NCBI GenBank assembly: GCA_930367205.1
Contig: OV884011.1
Location: forward strand, 126,799,208 to 126,863,207
Origin: Acanthosoma haemorrhoidale
Lineage: Eukaryota; Arthropoda; Insecta; Hemiptera; Acanthosomatidae
Reading direction: 5' to 3'
Length of the DNA: 64,000 nucleotides
Both the position numbers and the translations under genes were made by a program. Below are positions 21,769 through 35,285 of the stretch, piece by piece. The notes under the pieces were generated by a model that searched no databases, was not told the origin of the DNA, and saw nothing but the letters and a program-made list of their open reading frames with translations. How positions within the stretch are numbered: position 1 is the stretch's first letter; every line of letters begins with the position of its first letter.

Positions 21769-24700
21769 AAAAACTAGAATATGCTAACAACATCGTAAGG
21801 AAAGATCCAGTCTTTTTATCCAACTGAAAGTCAGACACTGAAGCCGGCCTCAGTGTCACACATCTCTACAAATAAACCAGACACCTTAACTATCTTTAAT
21901 GTCACATACAACTTTTAATTTCACTAATTAAGATTATTTTTTTTACGAAACCTTTTCATAAACAATAATGTAAAGTTTTTATAGCCGTCTTTTGATGACA
22001 ATCTGACGATATCGTTAATGGTGAAATGAATTTCATGTGGATGTAAATCGAATTTGATTTGTGAAAACCACACGCACGTGGTGGCCAACGGTAAATTCAA
22101 AAATTATGAATGATATTCGATTTAAGACAATAGCTACAATTTTAAAAAGTAGACCGATTACTAATATTGCGTACTTACAGTGACCGCTTTTAGAAAGAAA
22201 ATAAATGTGCTCAGATGTTCAGAAACTCTTTTTATTCACTTATAGCAACTTGAATTGGGAGGTTTTCTATGAATTATTTCCACATATTCGGAGTACGAAG
22301 ATCCAACAGAACAATTTACTACCGCTAATTCCATGATGCTAATGGCTACTGATAATAATGTATAAGCGAACGAACAGGCGAACATCCTGACACTAACTGC
22401 ACAACTGAACAGTATTGCTAGTCTAGCCTATGCTTAACGCCGTACCTCTATAGAAAATGTTTTTTATTTTCAGACATTTCAATATCATAACGTATAAAGT
22501 AGCATATACCTAAACAGACGTTCCATCGTTCCAGATTTGTTAGGGTTTCGTTAATTTTTTTTCAAAAACAGAAACCTTAATGATTTCATATGTCTGCATG
22601 TCAGAGGGGGTTTTTGCATGCCTCCTCTACAAGCTAGACATGAAAATTTTCATTTACTACACACATATTTCCATAATTCCCAATTATGGTTCCATTTGGT
22701 AATGCGAAGACATGTAAAATATAGCCTTATACTTATAATACATGAGTAGGCGTCATTAACTTATTAACTACTAAGTATTAAACAAATATATATGTTTGCC
22801 ATAATTCTGAGTAGGCTGTCAAATTTAAGATCTCAACGTACCAATTTATAAAGATTAACACTAATCATTAAAGTCAAAATCATTAAAGCTCATGGTGTTT
22901 GGAACTTCAACTAGCATGATAATGTGAATGGTAGTTTGAATTTATGTCTCGAAAATACTAAAACTAAATTAAGACCCGTGGATAGTAATAAAGGTTCATT
23001 AACAACTAAATAGTTATTAAAAATATAGATATTTTCTTATCATATTAAGGAGGATATCTAATTAATGACTTCGACATCTTTATAAATAGTATCTATAATT
23101 TGTTGGGAACATCGGTGAACTTCTATTATAAAATGTCATAAAAAGTGTGAATAAAATCGTGTTTGAACGGTAATTGCGTAATGCATCACTGTTATAACTG
23201 TCAAACGATGTCAAAAACTGCCATACGAAGCAATCTTTGAACCATCTCAGTTTAGTCACTAATTGGGATAGATATGTGGTTGAAATCGCAGTTTAAAGTG
23301 TATGCTATTAACGTTAATTGGAAATGCAACACTTGAGTGGTTCGGTTCCAAATAAATTAAAGGAAAGAAACAAATACAGATCCATAACATAGATACACAG
23401 AAAAAAACTACAACATCCTCTATGAATAACAAAGAAGTACAGATACCAAATTCACTCCTGGCAAACAAAAAGAGCTGTAACATCATATAAAAAATACACA
23501 GTGAAAATTTTTAAATGGGTTCAATGGCTAAACACATTACATTGATGAAGTTTGTGTAATTAAATTCTTACAACTCGGAATAATGTAAGCTCAATGTTTA
23601 AATGATCCAGTACACTAATAAATAAATATTTTACCATCAGCAATTAATTAAAAAATTATCTCGTTTTGAAAATTTTCACAATATAAGTTTTTTCCAAACA
23701 TGATGAAATAGTTGACATAAACATGAGTGTTCGTCCCAGCATTTTTCCTGTTACACTTGCAATATATTTTCATAATCACGGAAGAAATAAAGATACCAAA
23801 CAAAATCCTGGAAAAGTCGAGACGGAATGAAAAACCTTATTGGGCCATTCTGACTGAGGGGCTAAATATCCTCCTCTTAGGGAAATGTTTCGGAAAAATA
23901 ACCTGACATTGCCCATGGAAGATTTATCAGGGAAACAAAAAGTCCCATCTAGGACGGAGGCATTATTCAATAGTCTATTGTAGCAATTCAGCCCTCCTTT
24001 AAATTGATGAAATAGAGTCATTGTTTTTTTTGTTTGGTTTTTTTAGCAAAGTAATAAGATGGAATAATTTAGCTGCAACTTCAGGGAGAAAGTTCAAATG
24101 AAGTTATGACTGATGGGCCCTGGAAATTGTTATTAAAGTGGTCTTTTTTATATATTCTAACCACTTCAATTGGTTGAATAAAACAAAACTTTTGGAATTT
24201 CAAAATTTCTGAAAGAGCTGCCTTCAGAATCATAGTAATTCTCGGGATCATTCGTTCAAAAACAATAAGTTTTCTATTAATTCAATTAAATTTATTTAAT
24301 ATTGTAAAAAAAGAAGCTTTGTAATATTATTCTCTCTCTTTAGATAAACAACCACTACAGGTTATTTAAAATGCATCAGTGAACATTTGAAATAGATGGA
24401 TAGAAAAAAATACAATACAATCCACTTTGTATATTATCTAGAAAAAATTCCCCGACCATATTAGCTACATCCAGTGGGACCTTTATGAGGGTTTAGAGAT
24501 ATTATCAGGTTATTTTTTTTTTTTTATTACTATTACAGCATTCATCCATCTGCACCAACTGTATGAATTCCTCCTCGAAGTGAAATATAATGATTATTTC
24601 ATTTATTATATGTAAAATATGAACAACGGCTAGGTTTAAGCTGTCTTTATTCTGCTTCTAATCCTCTATATATGTTTACAGCCTTTGTTAACATGGGGCT

Positions 24701-27050
24701 ACGTAATATTAGGCCCAACTTGGCCATACCACGAGCCTTAACTATGTATAAGTTAATCTCTGGCGGTAAATATTTGATAAAAAGAGAAAGAGGGAAACGA
24801 ACTGACACGCTTGGGCTCAAGAGAAAGGCTAATTTTTATTATTCCGGCAATCCTACACATATATGATCATGGGTTATTTACATCCCATGATCCTATTTAT
24901 TTACAATACAGTCGTACTCCTAACTTATATACAGAATGAATTATGCGGAGTTATAGTTGACCAAACAGGAGGTAGGAACAAATGCATCTCTCCAAATATA
25001 TTATCTATTCTCGTCTTTCATTTTCTTCCTTTTTACAAAGCACCCTGCAATGAGGTTCTTTATTGGAATACATGTTCCATTGCTTGTGGCTTCCATATTT
25101 CTCAGTCTTTGGCAACTAGTTATTTCTCATATTTTTCTTTATATTAAGGAACTATTGAATATAAATTATGGTATAATATTAAATTTTCTTCAAATAAGGT
25201 TGCCTTCATTAAATTAATTTTACGGTAATTAACTTGTAAATATTATCAAATGGAAATAGAGTTGCAATCTATGCCCTTTTTTTAGTATTAATGAATTTCT
25301 CTTATGCTTAAATAACCTAGCCCGACCGTCGCTATTTCATGGGGATTTTGTTTTTAAATTATGGCATGTGTTGATGACTTGATTAGTTAACCGTGAGCAG
25401 TTAAAATTATATTGGTAGTTTAACTACAAAGCGTATTCACCAGACTTTTGCATCTTAATAAATACTGAACCCAAATGGAAAAGTATCACCTTCAAACAGG
25501 TGTGTAACAATCGTATTTTGTCTGACTGATTACGTATTCAACGATAGTAGTCGTGAAACAAATTCAATCGATCAACAATTATTATCAAAATAACACAAAA
25601 TTGTATTCTTTGCCAGGGAGTACTTTACAATAAATTTATGTAATGGCTACTTTTTTACTTGTTTTTAGCGATAATTTAAGAAAATTACGTGTGGTCAGAA
25701 GCATACCAGTTAGGATAGTTAAAGCACCACATTCTGGTATTGTTTTAATTTGTTCAAACAGGAAATTTTGGTAATCTGCTCAATACCATTGAGTGGCCAG
25801 ATGAGAGAACAACTAGGCTTTGTCTTTGGTTCCCATGGCAGAGAGCTTTTGGAAGCCATTAAGAATGGCCTGTGAACAATTATTGTTTCTGTTTTTCTAC
25901 TACAATTTACTGGTTTGTGTACTTAATGGGTACGTAGTACTTGGTTTCAAATCATATGAAAACATTTCGTAGTTTCTATTAGGTTCTGTAGCTGCTTATT
26001 AGTTCGCTTGGTTTATGTTTAAGGTAGAACTGTTAATGATTCTATTTTAAGGTACATAAGCAGCATAACAGGTTAAACAAGACGCCGGATTTCCAGTGCT
26101 ATTAAAGATGATTGCAAGAGAAGAGGGCGCACTAACTACAAAATGCAAGCTGCTTGGTAAAGCCAGTGTAGTATGGATCGTCAAATTAGCGATTTGAACT
26201 TTAGTGAAAAGCTTCTCCGATAAACCAAATGACAAAAAAGTAACGCTTCACCGAGTAATTCTGGTTAACCACACAGAGGAAATTAACAACCCCACTGAAT
26301 ATACGAGGTAAACCCGCCTCATGTCGGTTCGACGTCAAAAGCGTTGGCAAACCCAATCAAGAACGTCATACACGAAGAATGGCGCTTTAATGGAAAAGAC
26401 GGAGACAACTGGAAAGAGGCACTCAAATATTGTCGCAATCGATCCCTTTTGTCGGGAGGATAAAGCCGTTAATCGAGGCCGGCTTAAGCCGTCATTATCC
26501 GAGGACTTAGCCACAAACAAAGGGCTTAGCTGGCCGGCACTTGGTGGCCAAGATGGCGGCTGATTGGGGGGCCACTAATACCGGTTCGTCTTGTCTGCAT
26601 CTCAAATGGCATAAATAACGGATGGAGGCCTCTACCTGCGAGACACCTAGAGGTTGTCTAACGCTCATTTTGAACGAAGAGGTGTCGATGAATTTAAATG
26701 GATTCGATGGAATTATTCCAGTTAAGATGGTACTCCTACCAATGTTCTAATTCTAATTCTAATAGTTATCCCCAAAACTTACTGCAAAAGCTTTAAGTTC
26801 ATAAAATATAATTACTTAGCTTTAGTAATAAAATTTGTAACTCTTTATTAAAGGTTTAAAACAATGGTTTTAAACTAGAAATCAAGGGGTTAGATTAAAT
26901 AAGAAATCTGTTAATAAGATTATAGGGTTTTTTTAGGTGGGAGGGGGATTTTCTTAAGTTTCCCCAAAGTTTTTCTCTGATTTCCTATGTGCTGCTCTTG
27001 TTATGTACTCCAACTTTTTGGGAGTTTCATAAAATCACGCTCTTTTTCAA
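21769..27050. other. Largely featureless intergenic stretch
   Basis: No exon chain, transposase or RT motif was recognised on either strand. Points of note are a small signal-peptide-like frame at 22385-22236 (minus) and a GC-richer, CpG-containing patch at about 26280-26700. Short frames near 23.8, 24.7 and 24.9 kb have no recognisable domain. Confidence 0.4.
22236..22385 (-). CDS. Possible small secreted peptide or first exon, unidentified
   Basis: This is a 49-codon open frame. Its N-terminus, MFACSFAYTLLSVAISIM, is a hydrophobic stretch typical of a signal peptide, with a plausible cleavage after the VNCSVGSS region. A TCAGT initiator-like sequence lies about 20 bp upstream of the ATG. 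The frame ends in a TGA, or it may splice out before that; GT dinucleotides are present but none is compelling. No family was recognised and no downstream exon was found. It could be chance. Confidence 0.2.
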   Translation of the reverse strand: MFACSFAYTLLSVAISIMELAVVNCSVGSSYSEYVEIIHRKPPNSSCYK

Positions 27051-27054
27051 CCTC

Positions 27055-27273
27055 CACATGCTCGTATCCGGTGACGCGACTGACGAAGGAGCGTGAGGGA
27101 CTGACTTTCCAAGGCTCTTCCTCTTTCGCATGCGAGGGAGGTCATAAACATGTGGATTTGGGAGGTCTCTGGGCTGTTTGTAAATACTGTATGAATGAGC
27201 GAGTAAATGAAAATTGTAAATTTGGCATGGATTCTTGCCTAATAAGGGAGATTGTAATTTTATCACAATAAAG
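27055..27273 (+). mobile_element. Jockey-like LINE 3' UTR fragment
   Basis: It starts CTCGTATCCGGTGACGCGAC and runs through TGGATTTGGGAGGTCTCTGG and one GAATGAGCGAGTAAATGA unit to a degraded terminal hairpin (TGCCTAATAAGGGA) and CACAATAAAG. It is homologous to 17442-17722 but more diverged. I did not find a clear target duplication. Confidence 0.8.
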
Positions 27274-28817
27274 ATGTTTTACTCGTAAAAAGGGGCTCGT
27301 AAAGTCGGTCTAGATATTTCAAAAGTCTTTTGACAGTTGTCTTTCCATTTTTCAATCAAGTACCCACAGTATCATTGATTTTTTTTCTTTATCCCTCCTT
27401 GTGAGTTATTGAGCACTGAAAATTCCAACAACATAAGCATAAATTTGCTTGACTTCAGCACTGGTTTCATGAAGGAATCGTAATGTGCCCTTTGTCTTCA
27501 GCATGAAACAAACTGAAAATGATCGAAATTAAGCTTTAATAACTTCCCCAATGACAAAGTAGTTAGTGGAAATTCCCCGGCATTCAACACTTATGATAGG
27601 TTACTACCACTTACGAAGTGAAACAAATTGAAACTTTTTTTCCTAGACTACCAATGTAATATTGCGAAATGTTTCATGAATTTTTTCTAGCGAAATAGAA
27701 ACATGTATTCAACTTTAAATTAGACTATCCTCCTGATATCGGTTGTGGCATGAAATATAAACACAAACATCAGTCCTAATATTCTAAGTACTGGAGGCAC
27801 TGTTAAAGTAAAATGTTTTGGTCGTTGACTGACTGGGTAAAAACAGTGCAATTTAGCTGAGGAGTTCGTTCAGCTACGGTTTATGAATACAGACAAACGG
27901 CTGTAATTATTCATACCAATCGCTTCCCTACGTCTTCCACTGAGAGGTAAGGGTCTTTGTTTTAGCACTTTTTGTCCGGTTAAAATTCTCATATACGATA
28001 ATTGGTAAATATTTTGGGATTAGGTGTTTAATTACGTAAATGCTACTGTTTGGGGAAATTTACTAAACTTACTACTTACTTACTTAATGTATTGCCTCAG
28101 ATAAAGTTGGGATTTGATTCATGTTAAAAATAATAAGTTGTGTTTTGTTTTTTTAGTTATTATTGGTCAAAGAGAAAAAACTAACAATTCTACCTAGGCT
28201 ATCTCGTGTCATCCCCCGGTCTCGTGTATTTACCAGGTTTCGTTTTTTCACCAAAAATTATTATTAGAATTTTTCATTTTTGATTTTAATATTTATTTAT
28301 TTTTTGGATAAATCCCCGATAGGTTCCTTGGTTGGTTCAAATGAAAGTTTAGATGATAATCTTAAATCCCGGGCAGATAATTCTCAGCACTCGTAGTACA
28401 CCTGACAACAATTAAAAGAGAGGGAAGCTGCAGCCACGAGCGATAATTATCTGTTCACAAGTCGGAAGTGGTTGGTTCGGTCTGGGCTGGGGTGCCCCAG
28501 CTCTCATGAATAATGCAGATATTACTTGTGTTCTCTCTTTGCCACAATAGCTACTACTAACTCTCCTCGTATATTTGCTAACATAGGGAGAAGTACGATG
28601 AGAAAAAGTCAGATTCCTAACTTAGTCAAAGGGACTTGGCTAGTTCATAACATATTTAACTGAATTACTTCATTACGAACTGATGATAAATCACTCTTAT
28701 TATTGAGCTCTTGATGAAAATTATTTGTTAACGACGTTATTGTATGCCCGATCAGATTGACGGACAGTGCACTGACTCGTCTAGCCAGCGTTATACCCAT
28801 AATTCATTTAAGAGGCA
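27274..28817. other. No gene recognised
   Basis: AT-rich sequence. A moderately GC-rich patch around 28400-28520 carries no coding or repeat signal that I recognise. Confidence 0.4.
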
Positions 28818-29252
28818 CACACAAAAAAGTCGAACATCAAGCGTATCCAATCCTTTCAATCCAAAGTCCTGAGAACAATAGTAAATGCCCCTTATTATGT
28901 CAGCAACAAAACCCTTCATAACGACCTTAATATACCCTACATTCTAGAACTCATCCCTTCCAAGTTTATGAAATTCCACAGTAGCCTTTCCAACCACCCT
29001 AACCCTGTAGCACAGTCTTTGCACTGCGCCACTCATCCCTATAATCCTCCTCGGAGACTGAAACGGCAGTGGCCTCGTGACCTGCTATAATCGCGTGACA
29101 GTGGGAGTCCTGGCAATGGCCAGTTTCTCCAATCATGTCCTATTGTATGAATGAGCGAGTGAATGATGACTGTAAATATGGTATGAATGAGATCATTTAT
29201 CTGTATTATTATTGCCTTATAAAAGGCAGATTGTAATTATTTCACAATAAAG
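28818..29252 (+). mobile_element. Jockey-like LINE 3' end with well preserved ORF2 C-terminus
   Basis: From 28826 one frame reads through the ORF2 C-terminus without a stop for over 80 codons: SNIKRIQSFQSKVLRTIV, then NAPYYVSN, IPYILELIPSKFMKFHS and a SNHPNPVAQSL motif, ending RDLL-stop. About 150 bp of 3' UTR is deleted relative to other copies (junction near 29150). One tandem unit, the hairpin and the CACAATAAAG terminus then follow. A possible, imperfect target duplication is AATTCATTTAAGA on the left and AATCATTTTAAGA on the right. Confidence 0.8.
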
Positions 29253-29399
29253 TTCTATAGAATCATTTTAAGAATTGATATCATAGAACATACAGACTGA
29301 CGAAATTCGATTGTCCTTGTTTGAAAGTAGAGCCCCAACAGGTTCGGTGATATAACAATGTTTCGTTGGATTTAGCTCCTATTACTATTAGTAATATAG

Positions 29400-30110
29400 C
29401 ACAATTATAGTATGATTTCGATAGATATCCAACACTGGTTCCTATGAAGCAGCTTCAAGTATCCTGTCAACCGACTTTATTTTACTTATTAATCACTATT
29501 ATCAGTTAAATACATCACTAAAACAGTTATTTATTAACAAATGGTAAGTTATCGGTGGAACATTCAACAAATTTAACAAACAAACGAACGTTAAAAGAAC
29601 GAATTCAGCAACATTCGACGCGGGCGTAAGAAATGGCTGCTCTGGCCCAGTCTTGCAAAGCTAAGCTTGGCCAACCTTCAAGCCTGCTGTTTGACTACCA
29701 CCTTCTCTAAATGTCAGATATTTGGGCTATTAAGGGAAATTTTCTGACCTCATGGTTTTATTTTCAATTAAAAAAAAATAATGGTAAATAAAGGCAATAA
29801 AATATGTTTTTTAGTTATGTGATATTTCTCCAAAAACTCCTCTTCACGACGATCCATACATAATTTATATATAATCCATATAACTTTATTGTACAATTTC
29901 TAGAGTAATGTTAATTACTTTTCGATGTGTTCTGATGATCTCCAACACTCGCTTTCACTTTCACCACCATGTAACTCGAAAGTCGATATAGTTCAAACAT
30001 TAATCACTATTAGATTTGAAATACGGTACTAAAACAGTTAACATAGAGGATAAGTTATCGGTAGAATATGGAACTAATTTAACAAACAAAGATAAAACTA
30101 CGTACAGGTG
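29400..30110. repeat. Diverged direct duplication, period about 505 bp
   Basis: Two segments, roughly 29420-29600 and 29935-30110, share the same order of blocks: TCCAACACT, CGACTTTA/AGTCGATA, ATTAATCACTATTA, ACTAAAACAGTTA, AAGTTATCGGT and AATTTAACAAACAAA. The blocks are separated by diverged spacers. This is either an old tandem duplication or two copies of an unrecognised repeat. Confidence 0.5.
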
Positions 30111-31899
30111 TACGTGGCAGTAACTTACTTAAGCCAACCTGTTTTTCCACGCAGTGCCAGCTATTTATCTATGTCTTCGGTAAATTTTAAATTTATAAGT
30201 AATTATTCTAATTCCTAAAAAGCAGTTGATATAGTTAAATTTAAGAAGGCCAATTTTTCCGCAGAGTCGATAAAATTAAAAATAATATAATAAACGTAAC
30301 ATCCTCGGAAATTCTAAACCCCAGAATTAACTTAGTTCATTTGCTCAAAGTAAGAGTAATAATAATAATCATTTCAATTTTATTCTAAAACATCTTGGAT
30401 TTTATTTATTTTCATTTTCTTCAACTCTGACTTTGAGTAAATCAACTATGTTACATCTGTGTTTGTGCCATTCCGAGGTTGTTCCATTTATCATTTATTT
30501 TTAATTGTATCTACTCTACCATTCTGTCAAAATACAACTATGTATTTTTATTCAGGACGTTTGTATATTTTATTGATTACTTTAACTGCTTCATTCCTGT
30601 CCTCGAAGGACTTTATCTGTCTAATGTTAAGTCTGCCTGAATATTCCACGATAATGGTTTAATGATTCAATCTACCTGAATATAACATAAATTTGAAAGG
30701 TATATTTCCGCCAAGGTTTTGTAGAATATCTCTTTTGTAGAGTCTTAGCTTCATTGGATCATTATTTCAATCACTTTTGCATACTGACAGATAGAATGAT
30801 TACAAATTCGATTTCTGTGGATCTGTTTGAAAGTAAAATCTTCCCTGGAGTCGGAAATCATTTTAAAATATAATTTGGAGTATTAGTCGACTTGTTTGTA
30901 GTTATAAGTCAAATTGTGTAAAGTGAGCGATGTCATGAAATGAATAAGTACTGATAATGACAGCAAGCGGAATTTCAGAACCTCAAATTGTCATGGTATG
31001 AAGTGGTTACTTCAATCACTATACCGTTTGAGAGATGTCGCCACATTAAAAGTAATTTTGAACTGTATTATTTTACAGTTTTAAAAAAAGTTTATTTTTT
31101 AATTTAAAAGGTTATTGTTTATAAAACGTAGTACTATTATTGCACTATAACAGTCCATAGTAATTCTATTCTATTACCCTCGACGGGTAATATAGTCATA
31201 TTCATTACTAAAATGGTCAAAATAAATCAATTTCATACGGGTCATTGCTAATTTAAATGAACATTTTGGTTATTGTTCATCATATGCTAACATTGTGGAA
31301 TATATAGTTTATTATGGATATGCGTCAAAGGTCAAATATTAGAAATTTATTATGAATAAATAAATTAAAAATAGGTTAAATGTCCTTTATGGGCGAACAA
31401 ACCCAAAATGCATTAAAATAAAATATGAAAGTTAAATACTTAAAAGTTAAAATATATGTATGTTATTCATGGTCACAGCCAAGTTACCTCAACAGATTAA
31501 TGGTGGGGATTATATGGTAAAAACATCAAGTAAGTTTGTTAGCTCGAATGTTATATGGCTGCGACTGGCTAGATTGGTGAGGAGAGGTGGTGGCATTTAA
31601 TTTTTGTTGTTACTTCCATAGTGTGCTAATGGAATTAGGGCGAGAAAGGCGTAAAGTCTTGCCAATTAGGTATGATTCAATTACGTACAACTGTCCCAGA
31701 TGTCACTTCTTATTTATCATCGGTCTAAATCTGTCCTCCGCAACAGTCAAATAGTCTAAAGGCAATATGTAAGTTTCAATACATAATTTATAATTATTTA
31801 TGTAGATGGAGTACAAACTCTACCCAGTACTTTTTTTTCCTTCATATCCCCTTGTTATTAAAAATTATGGAAGTCTATATAAATGCATCTATTTACAAT
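30111..31899. other. No gene recognised; AT-rich
   Basis: Nothing on either strand that I can support as a gene, RNA or transposon. Confidence 0.4.
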
Positions 31900-32249
31900 A
31901 GGTCCTTTTAATATAATATAATTGCATTAATGGACTGAATTTATTAGAAATGATGGAGCTCACTTATATATCATAGACTTACAACTTACATCTAACAATA
32001 AAAACAAACTTAAACTAAATCTTAACCTAATTGTCCCCAACAGTCTGTTGCCATCGATGTGGGAAGGGTGGTGGGGGTCATAGTGTTAAACGTTGGGTTT
32101 GTGAGGTGCTGCAACGAGTCAAAAAACTTGATGTGTCTCCGGTGAATGAATTCACCCAACGATGGCACACCAACAAACGGGTGCAGGTTGGCGTTCTTTA
32201 ATCTCTCGAAAGAGGTGTGTCGGACCACTTTTAACTTAATAAACGTCAC
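31900..32249 (-). mobile_element. LINE ORF2 C-terminus and 3' tail (fragment)
   Basis: On the minus strand a 75-codon frame (32249-32022) contains PSLGEFIHRRHIKFFDSLQH followed by LTNPTF. It resembles the end of Jockey/I-type ORF2 proteins, where a run of basic residues precedes a HPNP-like motif. It is followed by an AT-rich 3' tail. It belongs to a different family from the 37-bp-unit LINE. It is truncated on the 5' side. Confidence 0.45.
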
Positions 32250-32755
32250 TAGGACAGGAAAGAGGCTATTTAAATAGAATCAGGCATTTCTTAAACTAAA
32301 CAATAAGGAAAGTTAACGTAGAATAGTGTAAAAATGTTTATTAAGCCGGATTGATTTCTATTTACAGTAATTTGATTTTGATTAAATTATCGTAGTAAAC
32401 TGAATATTAATACATAGCAGAGTAAACAACTGGTTATAGTTGAACTGTTCTCTGAAACGGAATTCTTATTTAAGATAAGAACCATTGTTAACTAAGTAAG
32501 AATTATTTAAGCCGGTTGTCGCCAATTATTTTTCCCGTTGGTCCGTTTCAAAGCATTGCCAAACTTTCGTGGCCCAGTTAACGACGGACTCCCTACAGCA
32601 TCCCCTTCCACTACTATTATTTTTCTTACTACTCCAGGCAATTACTTACAGTTCAGGCAACGAGTAAAAAGTGGTGTAGTTCTGATATTCGGTACAGTTG
32701 TGCAGGAAGCCTTCATTAATAACATACTCCGAGGGTTAGTAAAAGTAAATAAATA

Positions 32756-33035
32756 AAAGTCCCCGAGGGTGGGGGAAAGCGCGGGCAGTGGGGGGGGGGG
32801 GGCATTTTTACATCACAGTAGGTGATGTTTTCCGTTTTTGCGCGTAAAACGTGAAAACAATAGGTCATAAGTAAAAAGTAGTTATATACAAAATTAAGTC
32901 TCATACAATTCCCTACTTCAATTCTATTCATTTTTTCGTATCGAAAAGAATAAATTCCAAGAAAACAGTCAGCCTAAATTGACTTTTTTCCAGATCCGCT
33001 AAATGACTCAAGAGAACTTGTGAAAATATTCTTTT
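32756..33035 (+). repeat. Left terminal inverted repeat
   Basis: It begins AAAGTCCCCGAGGGTGGGGG, includes a run of 12 G near 32791, then AGGTGATG, GAAAACAATAGGTCATA and TTTCCAGATCCGCTAAATGA, and ends around TTGTGAAAATATTC. Each block has its counterpart in reverse complement at 35690-35963. Confidence 0.85.
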
Positions 33036-33309
33036 AATACCTAATTACTTTTATCAGAAATTACTGAAAAGTGTTGCTTTTGTAAAAATGATGTAGTGAG
33101 GGATGAGTGCCTTATCAGTGAAAAAGAAATAAAAACGTGCTGCCAGTATGACAAGAAGAGACGGCAAAGAAGGAACTAGAGTTAAGAAAAATCATTTACT
33201 ACGTTGTAAGTGCAGAAAACGCTACAAAATTGCAAGTGATAATAGAGATTGAATAAAGGTCAATCCCCACAGCTGCCTTTGATATCAGTTTCCACTTCCT
33301 GTTTCAGAT

Positions 33310-35285
33310 TGTCACAAACTCAGTTCGATTTTGAAAGTAAATGTTTATTTTGCTTTTAACAAAAAACAAAACGAAAAAACAGTCAGTAAGCGTCCACAAC
33401 TATTCGCAGATAGATCGATTGAATTTGACAAGTCAGTTACGAAACGACAGTTGGAGGAAACAAATGTCGGCCTGAGGATGAGTCAGTTTCTAAAGCAATG
33501 GAGGAGATTTATAGATTCCTAGATACTAAAGATGACTGCCAATATTCAATAGAGGAATTGATGGAACAAGTTTTAGGGGTAAACCAACACTAGCTGCCAT
33601 TAAAACAAAATGTTGAAAAATGTTGGAGCAGCATTAGTACTCGAAAAACAGTAATATGCTTTCGCGATATTGGTGAATAAATTATTAACTATATCTAGTA
33701 TTCTTCGAGCTTTCAGGATGAAAAAGAAGGATCTTGAAGACTGCTGCTTCCATCATAAGAAAAGTTGCACAGTCGCAGGCTTATGAAATGAACTTTCACC
33801 CACCAAGCGACTATTTCCTTAATGAGGCTGAGTAAATGGTTCCTAAGATCCTCAAAGGCTTCATGGGATCGTTGTTACCTGAAAAAAGGAAGGAGAAGGA
33901 CCGAGTGAAAAACAAACTTATATCAATACCCCACGCTATAACATATATACCATAAATACAGAAAATTTGTATCTAGAAACTTAGCAAATCAACTGGCAGC
34001 TTTGGGATTTAGTCTTTCACATTATGATGCCCAACAATTAGAGTTATCGACTGTATGCAATTATATTTCTGGTGCTCAATAACTCAAAAAAAGAAACTTG
34101 ATTTGGTATAAAATACAAAGGTGCAATTATATATGGTTACAAGCTGAGAGCTCACTAGCGAATGAGAGCCATAAGGAAGCAACCCTCTGTCTTATGCCTA
34201 CGGGGTATTTATCAGTGTAGGAAAGTGGTAACAGTAGGGATAAGGGTGCAGATAGAAAGTTCGTGGGAGCCAATTATTTAGAATAGAGGTCTGGGAAGGG
34301 AAGATAAGTTACTAATAGGATAAGATAAGATAATTATAACAGAGCTGATTATTATAAGTTATGAGACACAGTCCTTAGGATGTTACTGATAAACATACCA
34401 TTTTTTTAATGATAAGATTATATAGATTACATAAAATACCATCAAATTATATCTGCAGGATAATTCTGTCAATGTATTTGACTAATATCTATTACATACT
34501 ATACAGTATCTTTATTTGACAACGAGGACTTCAATGTTTCCAAACTGGATGGTTTTAACACGTTCCACATCTTGGGTGGCATCAAGTGTATCACGCCAGC
34601 ACGGGCTCTTCCTCCTGCACAAAAGATTGATATCTCCTCGCTTTGCTCAACAAGTTGGCAAGCTAGGTGTCATTCAACAGCAGATATTTGACAATGTTGG
34701 TGTTAACGTATGTAAGCAAATTGTTGTTGAAGATAACAATAAATTAAACTCCATCTAATATATTTTCATATGTGGTGTGTGTATGGATGTGTGGCAAATT
34801 GCTCTTATCTGGTAAAATTCCAGACATCCCAGAGTAGAATGGTTTCATACATAACTGAGTTAATTATACACTGAGAAGTGTAGTAAAACCTTTGCCATTT
34901 ATTAATTCACCACCCAACGACTATAACACCTTATGCACAGCTCTGAAATATGCTGCCAGTCATGCTCAAGGCTCCCTCATTTGCTTAAGGATTTTCAACC
35001 AACCACTTTACATAAAAATTCGAGAAATTGTGGCATCCACTTCACCACTCCAGATGATCATCCTTTGCTGTAAGACTTCAGGGATTCCACGCCCTAATTT
35101 CGTTCATGGGATGTATTGACCACACAATGTCAGGAAGTGGGCTGAAAGACATGCTGTGCACTATTATTGCACCACATTTAGTAGACAAAATGTTGGTGGA
35201 ATATGCTTTTAAGCAGAGCTGTTAGAGTGTAATCTCCTTCAACCTGGTGTATCACCTGAAGAAAACGAGGATATTATTTAATATG
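33310..35285 (+). pseudogene. Broken transposon protein of a widespread uncharacterised family
   Basis: Frame-jumping translation gives three recognisable blocks. Around 33960-34080 is NLANQLAALGFSLSHYDAQQ. Around 34516-34640 is DNEDFNVSKLDGFNTFH followed by GGIKCITPARALPPA. Around 34890-35220 are PLPFINSPPNDYNTL, then FNQPLYIKIREIVAS and, after a frameshift, LQGFHALISFMGCIDHTMSG. In many cnidarian, mollusc and insect genomes uncharacterised repeat proteins carry DN-D-N--TLDG--TFH, FDQPLY-KA-EI and GGFH-LMSF-G in this order. Multiple frameshifts and stops make this copy non-functional. Its location between the inverted repeats suggests it is the element's own gene. Confidence 0.65.

Noticed and set aside
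24863..25217. Overlapping 86-94 codon plus-strand frames
   Set aside because: Two frames over the same bases with no domain; chance frames in AT-rich DNA.
27027..27266. Frames on both strands at the 27.1 kb LINE fragment
   Set aside because: They run through a LINE 3' UTR, which is non-coding in the better copies.
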